64,000 nucleotides of DNA from positions 1 to 64,000 of the forward strand of contig JAAYVD010000103.1 of the NCBI GenBank assembly GCA_012517355.1, read 5' to 3'. This document shows, in pieces, positions 1 through 8,521 of this stretch (the first letter of the stretch is position 1; every line of letters starts with the position of its first letter). This stretch comes from Candidatus Rifleibacteriota bacterium (GTDB taxonomy: Bacteria; Muiribacteriota; Ozemobacteria; Ozemobacterales; Ozemobacteraceae). A model generated the notes under the pieces. It was not told where the DNA came from. It did no database searches and worked only from the letters and a program-made list of their open reading frames with translations. Both the position numbers and the translations under genes were made by a program.

Positions 1-230
1 CTCGCGGCGGCAGCGGCGCGGCCGGTGCCGGCGGTCACGGGAGCCGCGGGAGGGGCGTCGGAGGTGCCCGCGGCGGCGGGAGCGGGGTCGGCGGCAGCGG
101 CAGTGCCGGCAGCCTCGGGAGCGGCAGCCGGGGCGGGGTCGGCGGGCGGGGTCTCTTCCGCCCCGGCCGGGCAGGACAGGCCGAGGGTCAGGAGCAGGGC
201 CACCGCGGCCAACACACGTCCTGTCGCCAT
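1..230 (-). CDS. Secreted Ala/Pro-rich protein, N-terminal part (gene runs off the window)
   Basis: The first 76 codons of a gene that continues beyond the left edge are visible, starting with ATG at 230. The translation begins MATGRVLAAVALLLTLGLSC, a hydrophobic signal peptide that most likely ends at an AGA/EE site. A long Ala/Pro/Gly-rich stretch follows. A cysteine sits near the end of the hydrophobic segment, but the residues before it do not make a good lipobox, so signal peptidase I export is more likely than lipidation. It starts only 6 nt after the stop of the gene at 237-1085, so the two are probably co-transcribed. The upstream protein ends in a secretin-N0-like segment, so this one could belong to a secretion or pilus apparatus. 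No conserved domain lies in the visible part. Confidence 0.6.
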   Translation of the reverse strand, partial: MATGRVLAAVALLLTLGLSCPAGAEETPPADPAPAAAPEAAGTAAAADPAPAAAGTSDAPPAAPVTAGTGRAAAAA

Positions 231-236
231 GGGGGG

Positions 237-1085
237 CTACCGGCTTCCCTTCACGACCACCAGCCCCTCGGGGCCGGGCTGCAGTCCGAGACCGTTGAAC
301 AGCACGATGTTCTCGATGATCTCGTGCCAGGGGCGGTCTTTGAAGGAGCAGTAGAGAGGCATCTTCAGGGGGTGGTCCCACCGGATGGGGACCTTGACCT
401 TCCAGGCGATGAACTCGAGGTTGGAACCCAGGTCGCGGCCGTCGCTGATGACCGTGCCCTTGTCGGCCAGGGCGGGGAACCACTTGACCAGGTTGCGGCT
501 GTTGAACCGCCGCACCTGCTCGTTGAACCAGTTCCAGCCGGTGCCGTCGACGTGCACGGGGGAAACGTAGATGATGCCGTCGCGGCCGTGGGCCCGGTGA
601 TGGGGGCGCACGGCGACCTCGAGCATCTCGCCCTGGCCGGGCACGTGGCGGCGGGGCGACACTTCGGCCCGGGTCTCCGATTGGCAGATGTATTCCTTGC
701 GGTAGGCCAGGGCGATCATGCGGATCGCCTTCCACAGCGGCATCGGGGCGCACCAGATGACGTGGGTGCGGTCCTTGCCGGCCAGGTCGAAGGTCTTGGG
801 CGACAGGGCGTGATACTCCTTCCGGGCGGGCCGGTAGAGGACCACGCTGTCGTGCCGGACGGCCACCACGCGCAGATCCTTGCCGATCAGGTAGCCCGGG
901 CTGACCAGGAACTCCCGGCCGCCCCAGCGCAGCCAGGCCGCGCCTTCCTCGCCGAGGCTGACCAGACCGGTCACCTCGATCTCCGCCGGATCGGGGATCG
1001 CCAGGCCGGCGACCGGGGGGACGGCGACCGTCAGCCACAGGGCCAGGAAGCCCACCACCAATCGGAAAATCCGGGTCATCCGCAT
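237..1085 (-). CDS. Secreted protein with secretin N0/STN-like C-terminal segment
   Basis: A 282-aa protein with a signal peptide (MTRIFRLVVGFLALWLTVAV region, cleavage probably near VAG/LA). The ATG at 1085 is chosen because AAAGGA lies 8 nt before it; an in-frame ATG at 1106 has no such site. The last 45 residues (about 237-282) read like the short N-terminal domain of secretins and TonB-dependent receptors: a strand with alternating hydrophobic residues, a helix with HEIIENIVLFNGLGL, and a final strand pair GLVVVKGS. The middle part has no recognised motif. It probably forms a unit with the secreted protein that starts 6 nt downstream. A periplasmic accessory part of a secretin or pilus complex is possible, but this rests only on the STN-like pattern and context. 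Confidence 0.65.
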   Translation of the reverse strand: MRMTRIFRLVVGFLALWLTVAVPPVAGLAIPDPAEIEVTGLVSLGEEGAAWLRWGGREFLVSPGYLIGKDLRVVAVRHDSVVLYRPARKEYHALSPKTFDLAGKDRTHVIWCAPMPLWKAIRMIALAYRKEYICQSETRAEVSPRRHVPGQGEMLEVAVRPHHRAHGRDGIIYVSPVHVDGTGWNWFNEQVRRFNSRNLVKWFPALADKGTVISDGRDLGSNLEFIAWKVKVPIRWDHPLKMPLYCSFKDRPWHEIIENIVLFNGLGLQPGPEGLVVVKGSR

Positions 1086-1415
1086 GCCGCATGTCCTTTC
1101 ACGCACAAGTTTCCCCGGGGAATGGCCCCCACGCTCACGGTGGCAGCCGGCCGGGCCTGGCCGGGCTTCCCACCCGGCGACCGGTCACCCGGTCGGAAGC
1201 CGGGACCATCCGGACCCGTCGCGCCGCATGATCCAGCCGGCGGCGGGACCAGGGTCGGGAGGAGTCACGACCAGACCTCGCGGGTCGGGCCGGCAGCTCC
1301 CCGGAAGCCCGGAAGACAGGACCGGCCGGTTCGTCCGGGTCGCCGGTTGCCCTTTCCCCGGGCCTAGTTTACCATAAAACCGTCCGCCACCCTCAATCCC
1401 CGACTGGAGAAACCC
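1086..1415. other. Divergent intergenic region
   Basis: A 330-bp gap between divergently transcribed genes. It should hold promoters for both. A plausible one for the right-hand gene lies at its end (see 1348-1375). The rest is GC-rich with short repeats of CCGG, and no small reading frame with a ribosome-binding site was found. Confidence 0.5.
1348..1375 (+). promoter_or_regulatory. Putative sigma70-type promoter
   Basis: TTGCCC (1348-1353) and TACCAT (1370-1375) are separated by 16 nt. They lie about 40 nt before the secreted protein gene that starts at 1416, which has its own GGAG ribosome-binding site. Confidence 0.4.
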
Positions 1416-2075
1416 ATGACCATGCCGCACCGTCCCGGCTCCGCCATCCTGCTGCTGCTGCTGACCGCCCTGTCCGTGGGGACGGCCGCCTTCGCCCAAC
1501 TCGAGGTTCCCGTCGTCTACACGCTCACCTCGGCCAGCAAGCCGGTCGAAGGGGTGTTGACCGGCGGCAGCCTGTGCGACGCCGAAGGCCTCAGCGTGAA
1601 GGATGCCTCCGCCACCAGCACGCGGGTGGTCGCCTGGGAGACGATCGACCGGGTCGAGGAAATCAATCCCATTGGCAGCAACAAGCTCCTGATGAAGGTC
1701 GTCCTCAAGGACGGCCACCGGTTCCAGGCGTATGCCACGATCCCCGAGACCGACCCGTTGCTCATCCTGCGCGACGAGCAACCCGACGGTGCCACCGCCA
1801 CGCCCAAGCTCCGGACCTTCACCAAGGCCAACTTCAAGGGCCTGTACCTGCTCGAGATCGAAGCCGAACCCCCCGCCGAAGTCTCCGACGAGGAGGTCCT
1901 CAAGCAGGTCAACGAACTGGGGAAGGCCATCGGTCAGGGCGACCTCGACAAGGCGATCGATCTGCACAACAAGATCGGCGACTTCATCGAAGCCTGGCAG
2001 GACGAGGAAACCGGCGAGGACGGGGAAAGCGAGAGCAGCACCGGCGAGGAATCCCCCGCCCCCGCCAAGCCCTGA
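1416..2075 (+). CDS. Secreted protein of unknown function
   Basis: A 219-aa protein with a clear signal peptide (hydrophobic core ILLLLLTALSVGTAAFA, cleavage after AFA). GGAG lies 6 nt before the ATG. The mature part starts with a beta-rich region of about 110 residues with turns such as LKDGHRF; it resembles the small beta-domains that begin the DUF3857 proteins of this window, but the similarity is only in pattern. It is followed by a helical region rich in Glu and Asp (AEVSDEEVLKQVNELGKAI) and an acidic Ser/Pro tail. No catalytic motif is seen. The gene may be transcribed with the small membrane protein at 2296. Confidence 0.7.
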   Translation: MTMPHRPGSAILLLLLTALSVGTAAFAQLEVPVVYTLTSASKPVEGVLTGGSLCDAEGLSVKDASATSTRVVAWETIDRVEEINPIGSNKLLMKVVLKDGHRFQAYATIPETDPLLILRDEQPDGATATPKLRTFTKANFKGLYLLEIEAEPPAEVSDEEVLKQVNELGKAIGQGDLDKAIDLHNKIGDFIEAWQDEETGEDGESESSTGEESPAPAKP

Positions 2076-2295
2076 GCCACGATGCAGGGCGGAAGGGGTT
2101 GGCGAGCCTGTCCCGGGAAGGTCCGCCCAACCGGGGGCGACCACCCCGACCGATGATGCCCCGCCCCCGCCTGGTGGAGGCCTCCGCCGCCCGCCATGCC
2201 GCGAAGGCGGGTTCCCACCAGGGAGAGCCCCTGCCCCCCGCCCCCTCACCCGTTTCTCCTGTCGGGACGCCGGCGCCCGCCCGGGCGGCCCGCCC

Positions 2296-2643
2296 GTGAC
2301 GACGGTGCGGCGCTGGTGCCTGGGCGGGTTGGTGGCCGTCGCCCTGCTGGCCATCGCCTACGGTCTCCTGGTGCCCGAAGCGTGGAAGGGGTGGTGCGAA
2401 GCCCAGTATGACATCCGGTGGGGGCGGCCGGTCTATTTCGTCTACGGGTTGGACTCCCCCATCTGGCTGCCCCAGGCCGACCGCCTGGCCCGGGAGTATG
2501 GAATCGTGGTGCAGACGGGGGACTTTTTGGAGCGCCCCACCCGCCAGGAATACCAGGACGCCTACAACGCGGTCGTCCGGGACTGGGTGAAAGGCCGCAT
2601 CAAGAACGCCTTCCTACCCTTCCGGGAACCGTGGCGGAAATGA
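2296..2643 (+). CDS. Small single-pass membrane protein of unknown function
   Basis: A 115-aa protein read from GTG at 2296. No ATG is available in the N-terminal part, and the reading frame upstream only overlaps the previous gene as a shadow. Residues 8-26 form one membrane anchor (CLGGLVAVALLAIAYGLLV). The rest is a soluble domain rich in Tyr and Trp (GRPVYFVYGLDSPIWLPQ, then a charged helix ending in RKNAFL-type sequence). No strong ribosome-binding site is seen, so the exact start is uncertain. The family is not recognised. It ends just before a copy of the 70-bp repeat family and a strong hairpin. Confidence 0.55.
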   Translation: MTTVRRWCLGGLVAVALLAIAYGLLVPEAWKGWCEAQYDIRWGRPVYFVYGLDSPIWLPQADRLAREYGIVVQTGDFLERPTRQEYQDAYNAVVRDWVKGRIKNAFLPFREPWRK

Positions 2644-2665
2644 CCGGATCGGCGCCCGGATGGCC

Positions 2666-2737
2666 CGACCGACACGACGTCGGAAGGGCCCCCTGTCCGC
2701 CACGGATGGCGGCGCGAAACGCCCGTTGCGCAGATCG
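2666..2737 (+). repeat. B-family repeat, copy B1 (intergenic)
   Basis: A copy of a dispersed repeat of about 70 bp: CGACACG, a GTCGGAAGGGCCCCCT block, a CCGCCACGGATGGCGGCG palindrome, then GAAACGCCCGTT. The same order of blocks recurs at about 8283, 25330, 30208, 30291, 31803, 36707, 36789 and 54339. This copy lies between the convergent genes ending at 2643 and 2818. Confidence 0.7.
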
Positions 2738-2747
2738 ACTGGGGGGT

Positions 2748-2776
2748 CCTCCCCGGCCACCGCCCGGCCGGGGAGG
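2748..2776. terminator. Strong hairpin between convergent genes
   Basis: A perfect 11-bp inverted repeat: CCTCCCCGGCC (2748-2758) and GGCCGGGGAGG (2766-2776) with a 7-nt loop. It lies between the 115-aa gene on the + strand and glgE on the - strand. Neither side has a T run, so it is terminator-like rather than a textbook intrinsic terminator. A second weak hairpin (TACTGG/CCAGTA, 2794-2817) follows the glgE stop. Confidence 0.5.
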
Positions 2777-2817
2777 ATAAGTACCAATCAACATACTGGC
2801 ACAGCTTTGTACCAGTA

Positions 2818-4794
2818 TCAGTAGTAGTCGAAGTTCTCTTCCTTGCTGACCCATTTCCGGACGACGAAGACGTTGGCCGGCTCGACGTGGGGGTCGAGCT
2901 CGACGTAGTTGCGTTCGCCCTTCCACAGGTAGGTCCGGTTGGTGATCAGGTCGTGGACCTGGTAGGTGTCGGCCGGCCCGAACCCGTAGTCGGCGATGGG
3001 CACGTAGACCCAGGAGTGGTGCTTCTCGAACGGGTCGAGATTGACCGCCACCAGCAGGTGGTCGGGGCCGAGCGACTTGCCGTAGAACAGGATGTGCTGG
3101 CTGTCGGCCCGGTGGAAGCGCAGGTTCTCGTTCTCCTGCAGGGCGGGGTGGTCGCGGCGGGCGTGGTTCAGGCGGGTGATCAGGTCCTTGATGTTGCCGG
3201 GGGCGTTCCAGTCGCGCACACGGATCTCGTATTTGTCGGAATGCTGGTATTCCTCCTTCCCCGGCACCGGCACGCCTTCGCACAGTTCGAAGCCCTGGAA
3301 GATGCCGTAGACCGGGGACAGGGTCGCGGCCAGCACCGCCCTGATCTTGTAGCCGGGCCGGCCGGCGCGTTGCAGGAAGGTGGGGAAGATGTCGGGCGTG
3401 TTGGCGAACAGGTTGGCCCGCATGTACTCGCAGACCGGCGGCGTGGTCAGCTCGGTGAAGTACTCGATGATCTCGGCCTTGAAGTTGCGCCAGGTGAAGT
3501 AGGAATAGGATTGCGTGAAGCCCAGCTTGGCCAGGGCCTTCATGACGCGGGGCCGGGTGAACGCCTCGGCGAGGAAGATGACGTCGGGGAAGGCCGCCTG
3601 CACCTCGGCGATCAGCCATTCCCAGAAGCCGAACGGCTTGGTGTGGGGGTTGTCGACGCGGAAGATGCGCACCCCCTGCTCCGCCCAGAACAGCAGCACC
3701 CGCTTCATCTCGTTCCACATGCCGGCGCGGTCGGGGGTATCGAAGTTGAGCGGGTAGATGTCCTCGTATTTCTTGGGCGGGTTCTCGGCGAACTTGATGG
3801 TGCCGTCGGGACGGTGGCTGAACCAGTCGGGATGCGCCTTCAGGTAGGGGTGGTCGGGCGAACAGTTGATGGCGAAATCGAGGGCGATCTCGAGGCCCGC
3901 TTCGGCGCCCTTCTTCACCAGCCGCTGGAAGTCCTTCAACGTGCCGAGCGCCGGCTCGATGGCGTCGTGGCCGCCGAACGAACTGCCGATCGAATAGGGG
4001 CACCCGGGATCGTTCTTGCCGGCCACCAGCGAGTTGTTCGGGCCCTTGCGCTTGGTGAACCCGACCGGATGGATGGGCGGGAAGTAGAGGACGTCGAAAC
4101 CCATCTTGCGGATCTCGGGAAGGCGGTCCTCGACGTCGCGGAAGGTGCCGTGCTTCCCCTTCTCCCGGCCGCAGCAGCGCGGGAAGCATTCATACCAGGC
4201 GGCGAACCGGGCCCCCACCCGGTCGACCCGCACGCGGAAGACGGGCGACTGCACGCGCGTGGCCGTGTCGGGGTTCCCCGACAGGGCATCGACCAGCGCG
4301 GGGGCCAGCAGGACCTGGGCCCGGGCCCGCGGGTCCTGGTAGGCCTCGGCGGCTTTCAGCTGGTCCTTCACGAAGGTCTGCACCTTCTTCGGCAGCCACT
4401 CGAGGGCCCGGCGGGCCATGGCCATGCCCTCCAGGACGTCGCTGGCCACGTCGACGTTGGCCTCGACCTTCTTGCGCGTGTCGGAGGCCCATGACCCGAA
4501 CTGGTCGCAAAACGCCTCGATGGCGTATTCCTCGAAGCCCGGGTCGCCCACGGTGAACTCCCCCGCCCACTCGTCGAGGCCTGGATTGGTGCACCGCATC
4601 GGGGACCGGTTCCAGGTCTTCTTGCCGACGGGGCGGGACAGCAGCCAGGCGACCAGCTTGTCGTGCCCGTCCCGGAAGATGGCGGCGGTCACCGTGACCC
4701 GGTCGCCCACCTCCCGCTTGATGGGGTACAGGCCGCCGTCGACGGCGGGCCGGACGTCCTCGATCAGGATCCGCTTTGCATCAAGCCCGGTCAT
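2818..4794 (-). CDS. glgE: Alpha-1,4-glucan:maltose-1-phosphate maltosyltransferase
   Basis: A 658-aa enzyme that transfers maltosyl units from alpha-maltose 1-phosphate to the non-reducing end of an alpha-1,4-glucan, releasing phosphate (GH13 subfamily 3, cytoplasmic). The layout is that of GlgE: an N-terminal beta-sandwich (about 1-110) with the GLYPIKREVGD opening, a helical bundle, a (beta/alpha)8 barrel and a C-terminal beta-domain. The nucleophile is Asp381 in FRVDNPHTKP and the acid/base is Glu410 in FLAEAFTRP; both are offset by 13 from D394 and E423 of Streptomyces GlgE as remembered. FPPIHPVG and KGPNNS are also family signatures. The gene overlaps glgM by 14 bp, so translation is likely coupled. 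Length and motifs are complete, so it should be active. Confidence 0.95.
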   Translation of the reverse strand: MTGLDAKRILIEDVRPAVDGGLYPIKREVGDRVTVTAAIFRDGHDKLVAWLLSRPVGKKTWNRSPMRCTNPGLDEWAGEFTVGDPGFEEYAIEAFCDQFGSWASDTRKKVEANVDVASDVLEGMAMARRALEWLPKKVQTFVKDQLKAAEAYQDPRARAQVLLAPALVDALSGNPDTATRVQSPVFRVRVDRVGARFAAWYECFPRCCGREKGKHGTFRDVEDRLPEIRKMGFDVLYFPPIHPVGFTKRKGPNNSLVAGKNDPGCPYSIGSSFGGHDAIEPALGTLKDFQRLVKKGAEAGLEIALDFAINCSPDHPYLKAHPDWFSHRPDGTIKFAENPPKKYEDIYPLNFDTPDRAGMWNEMKRVLLFWAEQGVRIFRVDNPHTKPFGFWEWLIAEVQAAFPDVIFLAEAFTRPRVMKALAKLGFTQSYSYFTWRNFKAEIIEYFTELTTPPVCEYMRANLFANTPDIFPTFLQRAGRPGYKIRAVLAATLSPVYGIFQGFELCEGVPVPGKEEYQHSDKYEIRVRDWNAPGNIKDLITRLNHARRDHPALQENENLRFHRADSQHILFYGKSLGPDHLLVAVNLDPFEKHHSWVYVPIADYGFGPADTYQVHDLITNRTYLWKGERNYVELDPHVEPANVFVVRKWVSKEENFDYY

Positions 4795-6001
4795 GCTTCT
4801 TCTCCTTGGTCAGTTCCTGGTAATAGGCGAGGGTCTGCGCGGCGATGCTCTTCCAGCTGAAGTGGTCCTCCACCCGTTTGCGTCCTTCCCGTCCCATGGC
4901 CTGGCGGCGGGCGGGGTCGTGCACCAGTTCGTTGATGGCCGTCGCGAGGTCGGCGGCGTAGCGGGCGGGGTCGAGGGCCTCGAAGGGGCTGGCCTTCATC
5001 TGTTCGAGCTTCACCAGCAGGCCGGTCTCCCCGGGCACCACCACCTCCGGAATCCCACCAACCGCGCTGGCCACCACCGGCACCTCGCAGGCCATCGCCT
5101 CGAGGTTGATGATGCCGAAGGGTTCGTAGATCGAGGGGCAGCAGAACACCCCGGCATGGGAATACAGCTGGATCAGGGTGGCCCGGTCGACCATCTCCCG
5201 GATCCAGACGACGTTGCCGCGTTCGGCCGAGACGCGGTCGACGCCTTCCTGCATCTCGCGGGCGATCTCGGGCGTGTCGGGCGCCCCGGCGCACAGCACC
5301 ACCTGCACCGACGGGTCGATGCGGGGAATGGCGTTGACCAGGTGGATGATCCCTTTCTGGCGGGTGATGCGCCCGACGAACAGCACGTAGGGCTGGTCGT
5401 TGAGGCCGAACCGCGACAGCAGGCCGCGGTCGGGGGTCTTTTTGAACGTGTCGACGTCGATGCCGTTGTGGATGATGCGGATCTTCTCGGCCGGCACGCG
5501 GAAGTGGTTCAGCACGTCGGCCTTGGTTTCGCGGCTGACCGCGACGATGCCGTCGGCCATTTCGAGGGCGGTGCGCTCGACCCAGCAGGAGAAGTCGTAG
5601 CCGCCGCCCAGCTGTTCCCGTTTCCAGGGCCGCAAGGGCTCGAGGGAATGGGTGGTCAGCACCAGCGGGATGCCGTAGTTGAGCTTCGCCCAGATGCCCG
5701 CCATGTGCGTGTACCAGGTGTGGCAGTGGACCAGCTGGGCATCGACGCCCGCCCCGACGAAACCGAGATCGCGGTCGAGGGTGGTCCAGACGCCCCGCAG
5801 CTCCTTGGGGGCATGGGCGTAGACCTCGCGGGGCTGGAAGCCCTTCACCCGCAGCCGCCCCTCGTGGGAGTCCTGGTCCCCGTAGCAGCGGACCTCGACG
5901 TCGATCAGCCGGGCCATTTCCTGCGACAAAAACTCGATGTGGACCCCCGCCCCCCCGTAGACCTGCGGGGGATACTCGTTGGTCAGATACAGGACCTTCA
6001 T
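4781..6001 (-). CDS. glgM: Glycogen synthase-like GT4 glycosyltransferase, probable maltose-1-phosphate synthase
   Basis: A 406-aa GT4-type glycosyltransferase. The N-terminus (LTNEYPPQVYGGAGVHIEFLS) carries the GGAGVH substrate loop. The C-terminal half has the GRITRQKG phosphate-binding stretch and the E-x7-E motif in YEPFGIINLEAM. This is the actinobacterial-type glycogen synthase family, whose member GlgM joins ADP-glucose and glucose 1-phosphate to make alpha-maltose 1-phosphate. Direct overlap with glgE, which consumes that product, favours the GlgM assignment over a plain glycogen synthase. AGGAGG stands 6 nt before the ATG. No glgB or glgC is present in the window, so branching and ADP-glucose supply must be encoded elsewhere. 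Confidence 0.85.
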   Translation of the reverse strand: MKVLYLTNEYPPQVYGGAGVHIEFLSQEMARLIDVEVRCYGDQDSHEGRLRVKGFQPREVYAHAPKELRGVWTTLDRDLGFVGAGVDAQLVHCHTWYTHMAGIWAKLNYGIPLVLTTHSLEPLRPWKREQLGGGYDFSCWVERTALEMADGIVAVSRETKADVLNHFRVPAEKIRIIHNGIDVDTFKKTPDRGLLSRFGLNDQPYVLFVGRITRQKGIIHLVNAIPRIDPSVQVVLCAGAPDTPEIAREMQEGVDRVSAERGNVVWIREMVDRATLIQLYSHAGVFCCPSIYEPFGIINLEAMACEVPVVASAVGGIPEVVVPGETGLLVKLEQMKASPFEALDPARYAADLATAINELVHDPARRQAMGREGRKRVEDHFSWKSIAAQTLAYYQELTKEKKHDRA

Positions 6002-6119
6002 GCCTTTCCTCCTGCTACTTTGTACTGTTGCTCAAACTATGTCATTCAGGGGAACCACACGCCCCGCCCTGATCCCGACAGGGGGCGGCCCTCCGGCTTG
6101 CGGACGGGGCCCACCGGCC

Positions 6120-6737
6120 TTACGCATGGTCGACAAACCCGTCGCCGCCGGCGGCGATCACCTGGCCCGGCTGCCACTGCCCGTCGATCCGGGAGAACAG
6201 GATGGCGCCTGCATTCCTCATGGGGAAGGGAAGGCGCTGGTGGGGTTCGAGCCGCAGCCAGCCTCGCCCCAGCGCTTCGAGCACGCCGGAATGCGTCACG
6301 ATGACCCCCAGCCCGGCGGCCGCCTCTTCCCGCGCGACCTCGGCCACCCCGGCATCGGCCCGATGGAACATGTCACGCAGGGTCTCCTCGCCGCCGGGGG
6401 GCGGCCAGTCCCAATGGATCAGCCGCTCGATCGCCCCGGGGTACCGCCCGCGGATCTCGGTCTTGGTCAGACCCTCGAGCTCGCCGAGCCCACGGGCCCG
6501 GAAGGCCGGACGAGGAACGACCGGCACGGGGTATCCCAGGTGATGGGCGGTATCGTGGGCGCGCTTGACCGGGCTGGTATAGATCCGTCGCGGGTGGAGG
6601 CCCGCCGCGCGCAGCCGGTGCCCCAACGCCACCGCCTCGTCCAGCCCGCGCGCCGACAGTTCGATGTCGCGCGCGCCCTGCAGGCGCTCCTCGCGGTTGA
6701 ACACGGTCTCCCCGTGCCGGATCAGGCAGATGATCAT
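6120..6737 (-). CDS. Histidine phosphatase family protein
   Basis: A 205-aa member of the histidine phosphatase (phosphoglycerate mutase-like) superfamily. The phosphohistidine motif LIRHGET is at residues 5-11, an Arg lies in the YTSPVKRAHDTA segment, the acid residue lies in FRARGLGELEG, and the second catalytic His is in VIVTHSG. Members act on cobalamin intermediates, sugar phosphates or phosphoproteins; the substrate cannot be read here. The gene lies 118 bp upstream of glgM on the same strand, so it may be the first gene of a phosphatase-glgM-glgE operon and could act on a sugar phosphate of that pathway, which is inference. GGGAG sits 7 nt before the ATG. Confidence 0.85.
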   Translation of the reverse strand: MIICLIRHGETVFNREERLQGARDIELSARGLDEAVALGHRLRAAGLHPRRIYTSPVKRAHDTAHHLGYPVPVVPRPAFRARGLGELEGLTKTEIRGRYPGAIERLIHWDWPPPGGEETLRDMFHRADAGVAEVAREEAAAGLGVIVTHSGVLEALGRGWLRLEPHQRLPFPMRNAGAILFSRIDGQWQPGQVIAAGGDGFVDHA

Positions 6738-6856
6738 GGCCGCTCCCAGACCCTATCCTACCCGAAGAAAAATGGGAACACCATACTGTTTTTTCCCTGA
6801 GCCAGGGATGCGGGTCTCGGCCGCCAAGGGGGCCCGCTGTTCCGGCCGCGAGAAGG

Positions 6857-6883
6857 AAGGGCGCGTGATGATCACGCGCCCTT
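6857..6883 (-). terminator. Intrinsic-type terminator of the M48 protease gene
   Basis: A perfect 13-bp inverted repeat (AAGGGCGCGTGAT, one central G, ATCACGCGCCCTT) starting 30 nt after the stop of the protease gene at 6914. Read on the - strand, the stem is followed by CCTTCTC, a modest pyrimidine tract. Confidence 0.65.
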
Positions 6884-6913
6884 GTTTGGGTCAGGGAACC
6901 GGGGGGGGAGGGC

Positions 6914-8062
6914 TCAGTTGCCGGCGGCGGCCTTCAGTTCGAGGTAGCGCTTCTTGGCGGCCTGGTATTCGTTGAAGGCCTTCATGACCTCGTCATAGGG
7001 GGCCTGCTGGGAGACCTTGTATTCGTAGACCTGCTTCTTGTAGAGGTAGACCTCGTAGGCGGCCTTCAACTGGTCGCTGGTGGGCTTGCCGGTAGTGCTG
7101 GTGGACCCGGTATTGGAGGAGGTTCCGTAGCTGGAATTGCTGGAGGAGCCGGAGGAGGAGGAAGCGCCCGACCCGGAGGAGCTGACGGGAACGTAGTCGT
7201 GGCCGGAGACCTTCTTGATCTCCTCCTGGACCTTCTTGATGCGGTCGTTGGTCGGCGGGTGGGTCGAGAAATACTTGGTGAACTTGCTGAGGTTGTTGTC
7301 CCGGTTGATGCGTTCGAAGAACCGCACCATGGCGTTGGGGTTGTACCCGGCCTTGTAGGCATACTGCACCGACATCCTGTCGGCCTCGAACTCGTCATTG
7401 CGCGAGAACTTCTGGTTGGCGAAGAAGGCGGCGATGGCGGCGGCGGTCTGGTATTTCTTCGTCTCGTCCTTGAGGCCCATGAGCGCGACCAGGGCGGTCA
7501 TCAGGCCGGCCTTCTCGGCCTGGCGGATGGTGTGTTTCTTGTTGACGTGACCCAGTTCGTGGGCGATGACGCAGGCCAGTTCGTCATCGGAACCGACCGC
7601 GTCGAGCAGGCCCTGGGTCACATAGATGTACCCGCCGGCCGCCGCGAAGGCGTTGACCTCTTTGGTCTTGAGCACGGCGAAGGTGTAGCTGATGTCCTTG
7701 CGCTCGCACTGCGGCACCAGGCGCCGGGCGATGCGGCCGACCCGCTCCAGCTGGGCTTTGTTCGTGCTGAACCCGGGATCCTTGCGGAAAGCGTCATGGG
7801 CGTTCTTGCCCATGCTCTTTTCCATGTTGGTTTCGATGCCACCGAACAAGGCATCGGTCTTGGGAGTCTGCACCGTGGGCTGCGGTTCGGCGTTGGGGTT
7901 GACCCCCGTGCCGAAGACGGTGCCGAGGGAGGAATTCACCCGGTCGAGGGTGGCATTGGCCTCATCGAGCCACTCGGAGAAACCGGCGGAGGCCGGGGCG
8001 ACCGGCAGCAACAGGCTTCCGAGCAACAGGAAAACCAGCAGACAGCGTTGCAAATTCCTCAT
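6914..8062 (-). CDS. Secreted M48-family zinc metalloprotease
   Basis: A 382-aa exported peptidase of the M48B (BepA/LoiP-like) type, probably acting in the periplasm in envelope protein quality control. The ATG at 8062 is preceded by AAAGGAG with 8 nt spacing; an ATG 21 nt further up would place this site inside the gene. A signal peptide (LLVFLLLGSLLLPVAPASA) ends near residue 26. The zinc site HELGH is at 168-172 and the third ligand is Glu224 in the E-x-x-x-D motif. A Ser/Gly/Thr-rich linker (about 296-330) leads to a C-terminal pair of charged helices rich in Tyr and Lys, an unusual tail in place of the TPR domain of BepA. It has its own promoter and terminator, so it is monocistronic. 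Confidence 0.9.
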   Translation of the reverse strand: MRNLQRCLLVFLLLGSLLLPVAPASAGFSEWLDEANATLDRVNSSLGTVFGTGVNPNAEPQPTVQTPKTDALFGGIETNMEKSMGKNAHDAFRKDPGFSTNKAQLERVGRIARRLVPQCERKDISYTFAVLKTKEVNAFAAAGGYIYVTQGLLDAVGSDDELACVIAHELGHVNKKHTIRQAEKAGLMTALVALMGLKDETKKYQTAAAIAAFFANQKFSRNDEFEADRMSVQYAYKAGYNPNAMVRFFERINRDNNLSKFTKYFSTHPPTNDRIKKVQEEIKKVSGHDYVPVSSSGSGASSSSGSSSNSSYGTSSNTGSTSTTGKPTSDQLKAAYEVYLYKKQVYEYKVSQQAPYDEVMKAFNEYQAAKKRYLELKAAAGN

Positions 8063-8101
8063 ATCTCCCGCTCCTTTGGGCAACGGTACCTTAATGAATA
8101 A

Positions 8102-8130
8102 ATCTTAGTGATGAAACGGGGAAGCGTCAA
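8102..8130 (-). promoter_or_regulatory. Sigma70-type promoter of the M48 protease gene
   Basis: On the - strand, TTGACG (8130-8125) and TAAGAT (8107-8102) are separated by exactly 17 nt. This places the transcript start about 35 nt before the AAAGGAG ribosome-binding site and ATG at 8062. Confidence 0.7.
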
Positions 8131-8282
8131 GCCAGGCCTGGGGAGGGTGTTTCGGAGGCTCTTCGGGGAAAGGGGGTCCTTCACCCGACCAGGGGGGGGG
8201 AAGTGGACGACGATGAGGAGTTCCACGCGGGAAAAGGCGACCCTGCCAGGGGGGAATGCGAGGACGGCCCCTTAGCGCTGGG

Positions 8283-8350
8283 GGAAACCGGTGGTTCGCG
8301 CTTCCATCCGTGACGGCAAAGGAGCACTTCCGCCATCGCGTTGGTCAGGG
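8283..8350 (-). repeat. B-family repeat, copy B2 (intergenic)
   Basis: Read on the - strand this stretch gives the block order of copy B1, ending in TGCCGTCACGGATGG and GCGCGAACCACCGGTTTC. It lies between the protease promoter and the 158-bp repeat A1. Confidence 0.55.
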
Positions 8351-8362
8351 CGTGCAATGAAG

Positions 8363-8520
8363 GAGACTTCAGCATCTCGACAGGAACCTCGAGGACGGCA
8401 GGGGAAAGGGAGAACGGGGGGGAAGTGGCGAAGGGAGTCGCCAGCACGATCGGCATTGTCAGAATCGATGGGTTGACGCAGAAAGAGGAACGGATGCGTC
8501 AGTCGAGATGCTGGAGGGTC
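8363..8520 (+). repeat. 158-bp direct repeat, copy A1
   Basis: About 91 percent identical to 13111-13267 by eye (some 13 substitutions and one 1-nt indel). It starts at GAGACTTC and ends at GGAGGGTC directly before the hpdA stop codon. With the second copy it encloses the whole hpdBCA operon in direct orientation. Confidence 0.85.
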
Positions 8521-8521
8521 T

